From Gemmatimonadota bacterium (GTDB lineage: Bacteria > Gemmatimonadota > Gemmatimonadetes > Gemmatimonadales > GWC2-71-9), in contig JAEHDT010000279.1 in assembly GCA_016880225.1 (NCBI GenBank), positions 1 through 9,189 of the forward strand: a stretch of 9,189 nt of DNA. The letters are read 5' to 3'. Below are positions 1-7,040 of the stretch, piece by piece. The first letter of the stretch is position 1. Every line of letters begins with the position of its first letter. The notes beneath the pieces were generated by a model that was given only the letters and a program-made list of their open reading frames with translations, searched no databases and had not been told where the DNA came from. The position numbers and the translations under genes were made by a program.

Positions 1-597
1 CCCCACGGGCGGGGCGGGCGCGGCCGCCGCCCCCAAGCCGAGGGCGCCCTCGACGGGACGAAGGGCCTGGATCACGAAGGCGATGTGCTCGTCCAGCGGG
101 ACGCCTAGCTCGGCGGCCCCCTGCGTCACCTCATCGCGGTTCACGCCGCGCGCGAAGCCCTTGTCCTTGAGCTTCTTCTTCACCGACGAGACCTCGAGAT
201 CGCCGAAGCTCTTGGATGGGCGCACCAGCGCGCACGCCACCAGAAAACCGCACAGCTCGTCCACCGCGAACAACGTCTTCGCCATCGGCGTGTCACGCGG
301 CACGCCGGTGTAGGTGCCGTGCCCGAGAATCGCGCGGCACACGGGCTCGGCCACACGCTTGTCCCGCAACAGCCGCACGCCCCACGCCGGGTGCCCCTCG
401 GTGGGCGAGTGCTCCTGGTTCGGATACCGCTCGTAGTCGAAGTCGTGCAGCAGTCCCGCCAGGCCCCACGTCTCGGGATCGCCACCCGATTTGGCGGCAT
501 AGGCGCGCATCGCCGCCTCGACCGCCAGCATGTGCTGGCGCAACGAGGCGGATTGGGTGTGCTCGTGCATCAACTGCAGGGCTTCGTCGCGGGTCAT
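1..597 (-). CDS. HD-superfamily hydrolase, COG2316 type (3' end beyond window)
   Basis: This is a predicted metal-dependent phosphohydrolase of the HD superfamily; the substrate is unknown. The 199 visible residues start at ATG (597) as MTRDEALQLM. The HD metal ligands can be read as His22 (RQHMLAVEAAMR), His51-Asp52 (GLLHDFDYE), His93 (ILGHGTYTG) and Asp113 (AVDELCGFLVA). The segments LVRPSKSFGDLEVSSVKKK and KDKGFARGVNRDEV are typical of the small stand-alone HD proteins grouped in COG2316, which are about 180-200 residues long, so only a few C-terminal residues are likely missing. The visible tail is an Ala/Pro-rich stretch (about residues 187-198). There is no signal peptide, so it is presumably cytoplasmic. 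It begins 6 bases after the amidotransferase stop codon. No well-placed ribosome binding site is seen (a GGAG lies about 14 bases upstream), so translation probably depends on coupling. Family is fairly certain; function is not. Confidence 0.88.
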   Translation of the reverse strand, partial: MTRDEALQLMHEHTQSASLRQHMLAVEAAMRAYAAKSGGDPETWGLAGLLHDFDYERYPNQEHSPTEGHPAWGVRLLRDKRVAEPVCRAILGHGTYTGVPRDTPMAKTLFAVDELCGFLVACALVRPSKSFGDLEVSSVKKKLKDKGFARGVNRDEVTQGAAELGVPLDEHIAFVIQALRPVEGALGLGAAAAPAPPVG

Positions 598-603
598 GTG
601 CCG

Positions 604-2442
604 TCAGTCCACTCCAAGAAGGGTCGTATCGACGTTCCATCGGTCCGCCCACAGCTCCGCCATGAGCAGGGGCCACAGCTTGCGCGCGTGGTTCCGCCGC
701 CCGGAGCGGTGTTCCGCGAGCAAGCGCGCCGTCGGCGCGGAGCGGAACAAGCGCGGCGCAGCGAGATGGCGGTCGGCGAGCGAGGCGAGCCCTGCGTTGA
801 GCCACCGCGCCACCGGAACCGACAGGCCCTGCTTCCTGCGGCGAATCACCGCGTCGGGCACGACTCCGCGCGCCGCTTCCTTCAATATCGCCTTGGTGAT
901 GAAGCCACGCACCTTGAGCGCCGACGGCGCCGGCAGCGCCAGCTCCATCACCTCGCGGTCGAGATAGGGCGCGCGCGCCTCGATCGAGGCGAGCATCGTG
1001 CCGCGGTCCACCTTGACGAGCAGGTTGTCGGGCAGATAGGTGAGGAAATCGAGCCACAGGATGCGGTTCAACGGGTCGGTCTCGGGGAAGCCCTTGAGCC
1101 GGCTGGCCATCTCGGGCACGGTGCCCACACCCGGGCCCAGCGCCCCGAACCAGGTCAGGTGGCGCTCGAGCGCCGGGAGCTCGGCCGCGGCCACGAACTG
1201 CTTGAGCAGGAACTCCAGCGTGACCCTCCCGGTGGAGCTCGGCAGCCGGTTCACGAGCGCCGCGACGAGCCGCCGGCCCGGAATGCGCCGGTACAGCCCC
1301 GCCGCCTTGTGGCCCAGGTAGGTGGGGTAGCCCCCGAACAACTCGTCCGCCCCTTCGCCCGAGAGCACGACCTTCACGTGCTCCCGCGCCGCCGCGGCCA
1401 GCAGATACGTCGGCAGGATGGCGGGGTCGCCCACCGGCTCGGCGAGTGCGACCGTGACATGATCGAGCGCGCGCGCGAGCGCGGCGTCGTCCGCCGTGAC
1501 CACGTGGTGGCTCGTACGGATGTCGTGCGTCACCGCCTCGGCGTGGGCACTCTCGTCGTACCCCGGCTCGGTGAACTTGACGGAGTAGGTGTGGATTTGC
1601 TCCCCGGGCATGACGCGCGCCGCCGCCGCGGCGAGGAGCGAGGAATCGAGCCCCCCGCTCGTGAACACGCCGATCGGAACGTCGGACATCAATTCGCGCT
1701 CCACGGCGCGGAGCAGCGCGTCGCGCAGGGTGGCGGGACCGTCGAGGCGGGACCGGGCCGCGGCGACCTGGGCCGGGTCCCAGTACCGGCGCAGCGTGAC
1801 GCCCGACCGATCCGCCACCAGCACGTGGCCGGGTGGCAGCTTGGAGATCCCGTTGAGCATGGTGTTCGGCGCGGGCACGTAGCCGAGCGCGCCGTACAGC
1901 GCCGTGGCCGCGGGACTCACCCGGCGCGGCTGATCGGGGTAGACGAGCAGCGCCTGGATCTCGGAGGCGAACCGCAGCTCCCCCTCGAGCTCCGTCCAGA
2001 ACAGCGGCTTCTCGCCGGCGCGGTCGCGTGCCAGGAGGAGGCGCTCCCTGCGGTCGTCCCATACGGCGAGGCCGAACATTCCCTCGAGGCGCGCCACCGC
2101 GTCCGCTCCCGCACTCTGGTACAGCGGCACGATGGTCTCGATGTCGCCGGTGGAGCGGAACGGGTAGCCCGCCCGGGCGCCCTCGCGGCGCAGCTCCGGC
2201 GCGTTGTAGATCTCGCCGTTGCAGATCATCCAGATCGAGCCGTCGGGACTCTGGAACGGCTGGTCGCCGGTGGTGAGATCCATGATGGCGAGCCGGCGAG
2301 CGCCGAGGCGCGCACGATCGTGGCCGACGATCGCTTCGCCGTCGGGGCCGCGGTGGGCGAGCGCGGCGGCCATGGGGACGATGCACTCGGGATGCTTGAG
2401 GGGAGCGCCGGTGAGGGAGACGGCGCCGAAGATGCCGCACAT
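604..2442 (-). CDS. asnB: AsnB-type glutamine-hydrolysing asparagine synthase / amidotransferase
   Basis: A 612-residue class II glutamine amidotransferase that hydrolyses glutamine at an N-terminal Cys and transfers ammonia to an adenylated carboxylate in its C-terminal ATP domain. The start is set by MCGIFGAV, because Cys2 must be the exposed nucleophile; a TTG 183 bases further upstream would bury it. Visible motifs: HRGPDGE (30-36), Arg50-Leu51, CNGEIYN (74-80), STGDIE (97-102), RDRAGEKPLF (139-148), the ATP pyrophosphatase loop SGGLDSS (262-268), SGEGADELFGGY (361-372), and the C-terminal helices PDNLLVKVDR (471-480) and EARAPYLDREV (488-498). All catalytic parts look intact. The start overlaps the stop of the glycosyltransferase gene in TAATG. 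Plain asparagine synthetase is the family default. The GEKPL variant and the coupling to a membrane glycosyltransferase also fit amidation of a sugar or glycan precursor, which is common for asnB paralogues in polysaccharide loci. The true acceptor cannot be told from sequence alone. Confidence 0.93.
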   Translation of the reverse strand: MCGIFGAVSLTGAPLKHPECIVPMAAALAHRGPDGEAIVGHDRARLGARRLAIMDLTTGDQPFQSPDGSIWMICNGEIYNAPELRREGARAGYPFRSTGDIETIVPLYQSAGADAVARLEGMFGLAVWDDRRERLLLARDRAGEKPLFWTELEGELRFASEIQALLVYPDQPRRVSPAATALYGALGYVPAPNTMLNGISKLPPGHVLVADRSGVTLRRYWDPAQVAAARSRLDGPATLRDALLRAVERELMSDVPIGVFTSGGLDSSLLAAAAARVMPGEQIHTYSVKFTEPGYDESAHAEAVTHDIRTSHHVVTADDAALARALDHVTVALAEPVGDPAILPTYLLAAAAREHVKVVLSGEGADELFGGYPTYLGHKAAGLYRRIPGRRLVAALVNRLPSSTGRVTLEFLLKQFVAAAELPALERHLTWFGALGPGVGTVPEMASRLKGFPETDPLNRILWLDFLTYLPDNLLVKVDRGTMLASIEARAPYLDREVMELALPAPSALKVRGFITKAILKEAARGVVPDAVIRRRKQGLSVPVARWLNAGLASLADRHLAAPRLFRSAPTARLLAEHRSGRRNHARKLWPLLMAELWADRWNVDTTLLGVD

Positions 2443-4133
2443 TACCGCACCGCCCGGCTGCCCCGGGGAGGTTGGGAAGGGTGCGGAGCTTGTGAGGCGC
2501 GAGGGGTGCAAGGCCCGTACGCCGCGTAGTGGCCGTCGGCGGCGAGCAACGGCAGCGTGGCGCCGAGCTCCGCGCGCTCGGTCCGGCTCGCGGCGCGTGT
2601 GAGGAACACCGTGGGGACGGGGCAACGGGCGAGCGCCTCGCGCCAGTAGCCCGCCGGGAGAAGCGGCGACCCGGGGTAGTCGCGGAAGCGGGCCTGGTTC
2701 GCGGCGATGTAGTTGCTCGTGAGCTCGGCGCCGGTCTCAGTGGCGACGGCCACGGTGCGCCCCAGATAGAAGGGCAGCGACGGCGGGTAGGCGCGCACGC
2801 CGAGCACGGTGCCGGGGCCGCTGAGGCGGGCGAGGGCCGCGGCCGTGGCGCCCGCGACCGCGGCGGAGGAGCGGTCCTCACCTACCGCGGCGAGCAGCTT
2901 CCCGGACACGAAGGGGATCGCGATCACCACCACCGCATACCCCAGCACGATGATGCGGGGGCGGCGCGCGAGCGCGCCCAGTCCCACCAGCGCGGCGGAG
3001 CAGAGGACCACGATGCCGAGCGCCACCGCGGCGGACGGGATGGCGGCCTTCTCGGCGGGCGTGAGGCTGATCGGGGCGGGAAGCCAGGCGGTGAGGGCGA
3101 CGAGCGCCACGCCGGTGAGCGCGGCGATGCCGACGTAAGCGCGCGCCGCGACGGCGCCGCCGCCCGGCATGAGGGTCCGCGCGGCGGCGAGCGCGAACGC
3201 CGGCATGAGCGGCAGCACGTACTGCGGCAGCTTCGACTGGTTGAGCGTGAAGAACACGAGCGGTCCGATCACCCAGCAGGCGAGCAGCCACGGCTCGCGG
3301 AGGGCGGCGTCGCGGCGGGCGTCCCACGCCGCGCGCCAGTGCTTCACCCGGGCAAGAGCCGGGACGACCCAGGGAAACGCGGCGAGCGGCACGATCGGCA
3401 GGTAGTACCAGAAGGGCGCGGTGCGGTGGAAGCTCGTTGTGGTCACGCGCGCGAGGGTCTCGCTCAGGAACACGTAGCCCGGGAAATCGGGGTGGGCGAC
3501 CGAGACCGCGATGAACCACGGCAGGGCGATCGCGCCGAACAGGGCGACCCCGCGCCACGGAAACAGCCGGCGGACGGGCCCGCCCGTGGCGGGCGTGCCC
3601 GTGATGAGCGCGTGGGGTACGAGCGCCAGCAGCGGGATCGCGATGGCGATCGGTCCCTTGGTCAGGGCGCCGACGGCGATCGCGGCCCAGGCGGCGACGG
3701 GCCGCTCGTCCGCGAACCACAGGATGGCGGCGGTGGTGCAGAGCGTGAGCGTCGAGTCGAAGATCGCCGTGCGCGCGTAGGCGAGCGGCAGCACCATGGT
3801 GGCGTAGGCGAGCCCGGCGAGCCAGCCGGCCTCGGCGCCGGAGCGACGCCGCGCGAACCAGGCGAGCAACCCGATGGTGGCGAGCGTGGCGAGGTAGGCA
3901 GGGAGGCGGGCGGCCGCTTCGTTAGGCCCGAGGATCTCCATCATCGCCGCCGCGGCGGCGAAGTAGACGATCGGCTTGTCGAGGTAGGGGAGCCCGTCCA
4001 GGTGAGGGACGACATAGTCGTTCGACTGCGCCATCTCGCGCGCCACTTCGGCGTTGCGGCCTTCGTCGGGGTCGAGCAGGCGGTAGCCGCTCAGGTTCCA
4101 GCCGAGCGCCACGCCCGCGAGCAACAGGAGCAA
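2442..4133 (-). CDS. ArnT/PMT-like membrane glycosyltransferase (GT83 type)
   Basis: A multi-pass inner-membrane GT-C glycosyltransferase that would use a polyprenyl-phosphate-linked sugar as donor and modify a lipid, glycan or protein on the outer face of the membrane. With the TTG start at 4133 it is 563 residues. Family signatures: DPDEGRNAEVAREM in the first external loop (21-34, holding the conserved acidic residue), LPYLDKPIVYF (48-58), ALTKGPIAIAIP (156-167), LPWFIAV (204-210), and NQSKLPQYVLPLMPAFAL (298-315). At least ten hydrophobic helices can be read up to about residue 410, followed by a soluble C-terminal part with YPPSLPFYLGR (449-459). This architecture matches ArnT (4-amino-4-deoxy-L-arabinose transferase) and relatives, but no other arn genes are present, so sugar and acceptor are unknown. 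No ATG or GTG lies in frame upstream, so the true start is uncertain. The stop overlaps the amidotransferase start (TAATG), suggesting a shared pathway. Confidence 0.85.
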   Translation of the reverse strand: MLLLLAGVALGWNLSGYRLLDPDEGRNAEVAREMAQSNDYVVPHLDGLPYLDKPIVYFAAAAAMMEILGPNEAAARLPAYLATLATIGLLAWFARRRSGAEAGWLAGLAYATMVLPLAYARTAIFDSTLTLCTTAAILWFADERPVAAWAAIAVGALTKGPIAIAIPLLALVPHALITGTPATGGPVRRLFPWRGVALFGAIALPWFIAVSVAHPDFPGYVFLSETLARVTTTSFHRTAPFWYYLPIVPLAAFPWVVPALARVKHWRAAWDARRDAALREPWLLACWVIGPLVFFTLNQSKLPQYVLPLMPAFALAAARTLMPGGGAVAARAYVGIAALTGVALVALTAWLPAPISLTPAEKAAIPSAAVALGIVVLCSAALVGLGALARRPRIIVLGYAVVVIAIPFVSGKLLAAVGEDRSSAAVAGATAAALARLSGPGTVLGVRAYPPSLPFYLGRTVAVATETGAELTSNYIAANQARFRDYPGSPLLPAGYWREALARCPVPTVFLTRAASRTERAELGATLPLLAADGHYAAYGPCTPRASQAPHPSQPPRGSRAVR

Positions 4134-4306
4134 CGGCAGCCCCGTGAGCGGGCGCGATGGCGAGGGGGGCGCGATGTGAATGGGCTTGACGTGTGGGTGA
4201 TCGAGCTCGGGCGCTAAAGCTATTCGAGCCCGCGTACCAGTGCCAGGCTGAGGGAGCTCGGAGACTCCGTCGCCGGCAATCCCTTCCGCCGGTGCGGCGG
4301 GCCGGC
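4134..4306 (-). other. Intergenic spacer, the only sizeable gap in the gene row
   Basis: About 170 bases separate the DUF6941 stop from the glycosyltransferase TTG. On the minus strand it contains a perfect 6-bp GC inverted repeat with a 3-base loop (4286-4300, CCGCCG-cac-CGGCGG) just after the DUF6941 stop; no U-tract follows, so it is not a convincing intrinsic terminator. A slightly AT-richer stretch (GAATAGCTTTAGC, about 4214-4226) is the only place resembling a -10 region, and no clear -35 pairs with it. The glycosyltransferase frame stays open across the whole spacer, which may mean that part of it codes for the protein's N-terminus. If a second promoter exists in this gene row, this is where it should be. 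Confidence 0.5.
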
Positions 4307-4714
4307 CTAGCCCGCAGGCGGCGCCGGGAGCTGGCTCACCGTGAGCGGCACCGCGGCTTTCCGCTCTCCGTCGATCGTGATCTCGAAGCGGTAGGCCCCG
4401 GCGTGCGGGAACGGCACGTCGAACACGAGAATCGCCCCCGCCTCGATGTCGGTCACGCCCGCAGGCGGCTCGGCGAAGTTGACGGTGCCGTTGCCGCCCA
4501 AGACCTCGACGTCCTGCTCGTCCAGGAGGCGGATTTGCACCTGGTGCTCTCCGATCTCCGTGCGTTTCCCCTTGAGCCGCAGCACCAGGTGCAGGCGGGG
4601 GTGCATGGCGGGGAACTGCTGCACCCAGATGTGCTGGAAGATGCCCAGCACGGAGAGCTTCCCCGCTTGATCGACGAGCGCGTAGTCGGCGACGACGGCG
4701 AAGTCGAGGTGCAA
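4307..4714 (-). CDS. Small DUF6941-like protein of unknown function
   Basis: A 135-residue protein that I match from memory to the DUF6941 type through its opening MHLDFAVVADYALVD, then GKLSVLGIFQHIW (18-30) and a beta-strand pattern (LHLVLRLKG, HQVQIRLLDEQ, AILVFDVPF, GAYRFEITIDG). It appears to be a compact all-beta domain. There is no signal peptide and no membrane segment, so it is probably cytoplasmic. No catalytic motif can be seen and no function is proposed. The start is a TTG one base after the TAG of the preceding DUF2911 gene. No ATG fits the conserved N-terminus and no ribosome binding site is visible, so translation most likely follows from termination of the upstream gene. The C-terminal tail QLPAPPAG is short and probably disordered. 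The reading frame is secure; the family name is moderately sure. Confidence 0.75.
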   Translation of the reverse strand: MHLDFAVVADYALVDQAGKLSVLGIFQHIWVQQFPAMHPRLHLVLRLKGKRTEIGEHQVQIRLLDEQDVEVLGGNGTVNFAEPPAGVTDIEAGAILVFDVPFPHAGAYRFEITIDGERKAAVPLTVSQLPAPPAG

Positions 4715-4715
4715 G

Positions 4716-5855
4716 CTATGGCTGCGCGAGCGAGACCGAGGCGCGCGTGCGCTCCCATGCGAGCGCCAAAACGCCGCCCTTCCCCCGCGGTTCGATCGCG
4801 ATCGTGAACTGCTCCACCGGCTGCGCCAGGCGCTCCACCTTCATGGGAAGCCGCACCAGGTCGTACTGCGCGTCGTACTCGGTGCCCCACTGGCCAGTGT
4901 TCCGGTTCACGATGAGCATCCAGCCTGTGGGGGAGGGGAGGGTCCAGAGGCTGTATTTCCCCGCCGGCAGCGTCGTCCCAGCGAGCTTCACGTCGGAGCT
5001 CGTCTCGAGCAGCGTGGCCTGGTTCGCGCCCGTGCGCCACACCCGATTCCACGGGACCACGTTCCCGAAGATCACGCGGCCGCGCATTGCGGGCCGGCTG
5101 TAGTGCACCGCGATCGTGGCGCCCGCCACGCTCGCCCGCACGGAGTCGGGGGGCGAGAGGGTGCCGAGCGAGCGGGACGCGAACGACTTGCCGAGCGCGG
5201 CGAAATCGAGCCCCTCCACCCGCTCGACGGTCACCTGGGCCGTGCCGCCGATGCCGCTCACGCCGAGCAGCATTCCGCGGTCGTCCACGCGGGCGCGCAG
5301 CGGTCCGACGTTTCCGAGCATGAGCACGAGGGAGTCCGGTCCGCGGGCGGTGGCGGTCACGGTCAACGGTTCCGTGTCGCCGGGCGGGAGCATGCTGGCG
5401 GTGTAGCGATCGCCGCCCGCGGCGCGGGCACGGCGCGTCACTTCCTCGACGAGCGCATAGCTCTGGCCCAGGTACGGAAGGGCACCCGGGCCGGTTTTGA
5501 CACGGAGCGTGACGGTCGAGTCACCGCGCGGCACAGTGACGGCGGCCGAGTCGCCCATGAACTCCGCGGTGGATCTGGTCTCCAGCGGACCCGGTCCGCC
5601 CGACACGTTGTGCTGCACCAGCTCGTAGCGCGTCACCCGCCCATCCGGGCCGAACGTCGCGGTGAAGAGGCGGTGCACCGTGCGCGGGCTCCGCGTCACC
5701 TGCTCTCCCTTGAGGCTGTCCGCCGTGCGCGTGTACTGCTCGATCGCCAGGGTGTCGCGTCCGAGGCGCACCACGAACTCGCCGCTCTGCGCGAGGACCG
5801 GGCCTGGAGCCGCGAGCGCCGCGGTGATGAAGACGGCGGTTCGTATGCCGTTCAT
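4716..5855 (-). CDS. Secreted DUF2911-domain protein, copy 2
   Basis: A 379-residue exported protein of unknown function. It has an N-terminal signal peptide (MNGIRTAVFITAALAAPGPVLAQ, cleavage likely near VLA-Q), an N-terminal beta-rich region (about 25-215) and a C-terminal DUF2911 domain (about 230-375). DUF2911 hallmarks are LSPPDSVRASVAG (233-245), HYSRPAMRGRVIFG (251-264), VPWNRVWRTGAN (267-278), YSLWTLPSPTGWMLIVN (301-317), WGTEYDAQYDLVR (323-335) and PVEQFTIAI (346-354). It is clearly paralogous to the gene just upstream: both share the opening LGRDTLAIEQYTRTAD pattern as well as the DUF2911 core. The start ATG overlaps the upstream stop as ATGA; a Shine-Dalgarno-like AGGAAACAGG lies just before it. 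The open frame extends 266 codons further upstream, but that part is antisense-frame shadow inside the neighbour. Periplasmic or extracytoplasmic location is inferred from the signal peptide. Confidence 0.88.
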   Translation of the reverse strand: MNGIRTAVFITAALAAPGPVLAQSGEFVVRLGRDTLAIEQYTRTADSLKGEQVTRSPRTVHRLFTATFGPDGRVTRYELVQHNVSGGPGPLETRSTAEFMGDSAAVTVPRGDSTVTLRVKTGPGALPYLGQSYALVEEVTRRARAAGGDRYTASMLPPGDTEPLTVTATARGPDSLVLMLGNVGPLRARVDDRGMLLGVSGIGGTAQVTVERVEGLDFAALGKSFASRSLGTLSPPDSVRASVAGATIAVHYSRPAMRGRVIFGNVVPWNRVWRTGANQATLLETSSDVKLAGTTLPAGKYSLWTLPSPTGWMLIVNRNTGQWGTEYDAQYDLVRLPMKVERLAQPVEQFTIAIEPRGKGGVLALAWERTRASVSLAQP

Positions 5856-7024
5856 GACGCCTGTTTCCTGGTGAAGGGAATAGCGATCCGCGTCGTCTCC
5901 CAATCCATCCGAATCAGTCCTCCCTTGCCCTGCGGCACGATCGCGATGGTGAACTGCTCGACCGGTTCCGGCAGCTGCTCGGTCTGCACGTCCACGCGCA
6001 CGAGGTCCGAGTCGGCCGCGTAGTCGGTGCCCCACAGCCGGGGCCGCGACCCCACGATGCACGCCTCGCCGTCGCACGGCGCCAGGGTCTGCCGGCTCAC
6101 GATCAGCTTCCACCCGGCGCGCGACGGTAGAGTCCAGAGGGTGTAGGTGCCCTTGGGGATGGTCTTGCCCGCGACCTCGAGGTCCGCCGACGTCGAGAAC
6201 CGCGTGGCGAAGTTCGCGCCGGTGCGCCACACCCTGTCCCACGGCACCACGCCTCCGAAGATCTTGCGGCCACGCATCGAAGGGCGGCCGTAGTAGATCG
6301 CGATGTCGGTCCCGGCCACTTGCGCGCGCACCGAGTCCGGCGGCGACAGCTGGCCGAGCGGACGGCCGCCCGCCGCGGCGGCGAACGTCTCGAGGTCCAC
6401 GCTGGGCACGCGCGTGACGATCACTTTCTGGGTGGTGAGGCGCCCGTCGGCCCCCTGGATCCGGCCGGCGCCGTCCACCTTGAAGAGGGTCGGCGGATCG
6501 TTGGGGAAGGCCACACCCATCGAGTCGGGGCTCGGAAACGTCACCGTCAGATCGAACGGGGTGGCGGAGCTGAAGTTCAGGACGGAGATCGTCACGGGCG
6601 ACCCGCCGAGCATGCGCGCGCGCACGCCGAACTGGGCGTACAACGCGTAGCAATAGTTGATGAACGGCAGGACGCCGTGGGGCGTGTCCACGTGCGAGGC
6701 GGTCGTCCGGCCGTCGCGGGTCAGGTCGATATAGACCTCGTCTCCCGTGTAGCGTGCGGCGGTGTGAACCGGCGGCGCGTCGGGCGGGCCGACGGGCTTG
6801 ATGTCGAACGCCAGGCTCGTGATCGTGCCGTCGGCCCCCAGTTGCGCGACCAGATGCCGGGTGATCGCCGGAGCGCGGTCGCGCATCACCATGTCGTCGA
6901 CCAGCCGGTCGGCGGTGCGGGTGAAGCGCTCCACGCCGATCGTGTCCTTGCCGAGGGTGATGACGAAGGCCCCGCTGTCGGGGGCCTGGGCGAGGGCGGC
7001 GAGCAGGTAGATCAGGAAGTGCAT
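5852..7024 (-). CDS. Secreted DUF2911-domain protein, copy 1
   Basis: A 390-residue protein starting MHFLIYLLAALAQAPDSG. The hydrophobic start followed by AQA looks like a very short signal peptide (about 14 residues, no basic n-region), so export is likely but less clear than for copy 2. The N-terminal part (about 18-215) begins FVITLGKDTIGVERFTRTAD and mirrors copy 2. The DUF2911 domain (about 225-385) shows LSPPDSVRAQVAG (226-238), YYGRPSMRGRKIFGG (244-258), VPWDRVWRTGAN (260-271), YTLWTLPSRAGWKLIVS (294-310) and PVEQFTIAI (354-362). Between the IVS strand and WGTDY it carries an extra loop of about 15 residues with CDGEAC (317-322), absent from copy 2; the two cysteines could form a disulphide or bind metal. 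The start has a GGAG six bases upstream. The gene begins 17 bases after the cyclophilin stop. Molecular function is unknown for the family. Confidence 0.88.
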   Translation of the reverse strand: MHFLIYLLAALAQAPDSGAFVITLGKDTIGVERFTRTADRLVDDMVMRDRAPAITRHLVAQLGADGTITSLAFDIKPVGPPDAPPVHTAARYTGDEVYIDLTRDGRTTASHVDTPHGVLPFINYCYALYAQFGVRARMLGGSPVTISVLNFSSATPFDLTVTFPSPDSMGVAFPNDPPTLFKVDGAGRIQGADGRLTTQKVIVTRVPSVDLETFAAAAGGRPLGQLSPPDSVRAQVAGTDIAIYYGRPSMRGRKIFGGVVPWDRVWRTGANFATRFSTSADLEVAGKTIPKGTYTLWTLPSRAGWKLIVSRQTLAPCDGEACIVGSRPRLWGTDYAADSDLVRVDVQTEQLPEPVEQFTIAIVPQGKGGLIRMDWETTRIAIPFTRKQAS

Positions 7025-7030
7025 GCGGGT

Positions 7031-7034
7031 CTCC
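7031..7034 (-). promoter_or_regulatory. Ribosome binding site for DUF2911 copy 1
   Basis: GGAG (part of GGAGA) on the minus strand, six bases before the ATG at 7024. It is the clearest Shine-Dalgarno sequence in the window and supports that start, and with it the very short signal peptide. Confidence 0.65.
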
Positions 7035-7040
7035 GATTGA

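Noticed and set aside
319..2529. 736-codon open frame on the plus strand
   Set aside because: It lies exactly antisense to the amidotransferase and HD hydrolase genes, is rich in Arg/Gly/His/Glu without domain motifs, and is what high third-position GC produces opposite a real gene.
2443..2625. 61-residue N-terminal extension of the amidotransferase from a TTG
   Set aside because: Class II amidotransferases need Cys at position 2 after Met removal; the MCGIFGAV start at 2442 gives this, and the extension is low-complexity overlap with the glycosyltransferase.
293..2881. 862-codon open frame on the minus strand
   Set aside because: Same strand but a different frame from the amidotransferase; the protein is Arg/Pro/Gly-rich with no motifs, whereas the correct frame shows a full AsnB.
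2529..4217. 562-codon open frame on the plus strand
   Set aside because: Antisense shadow of the glycosyltransferase; very rich in Gly, Arg and Glu, with no recognisable domain, while the minus strand shows a clear GT83 protein.
4232..4246. Sigma-54-like TGGCAC element in the spacer
   Set aside because: The GG of TGGCAC has no GC at the required distance; the nearest GC is one base too close, and the TTGC half is absent.
4286..4300. GC hairpin after the DUF6941 gene as a terminator
   Set aside because: The stem is a perfect 6 bp but no run of T follows on the minus strand; such short GC repeats arise by chance in this composition.
5856..6653. 266-codon upstream extension of DUF2911 copy 2
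   Set aside because: It overlaps copy 1 in another frame and has no motifs; the ATG at 5855 is followed by a good signal peptide and preceded by a Shine-Dalgarno.
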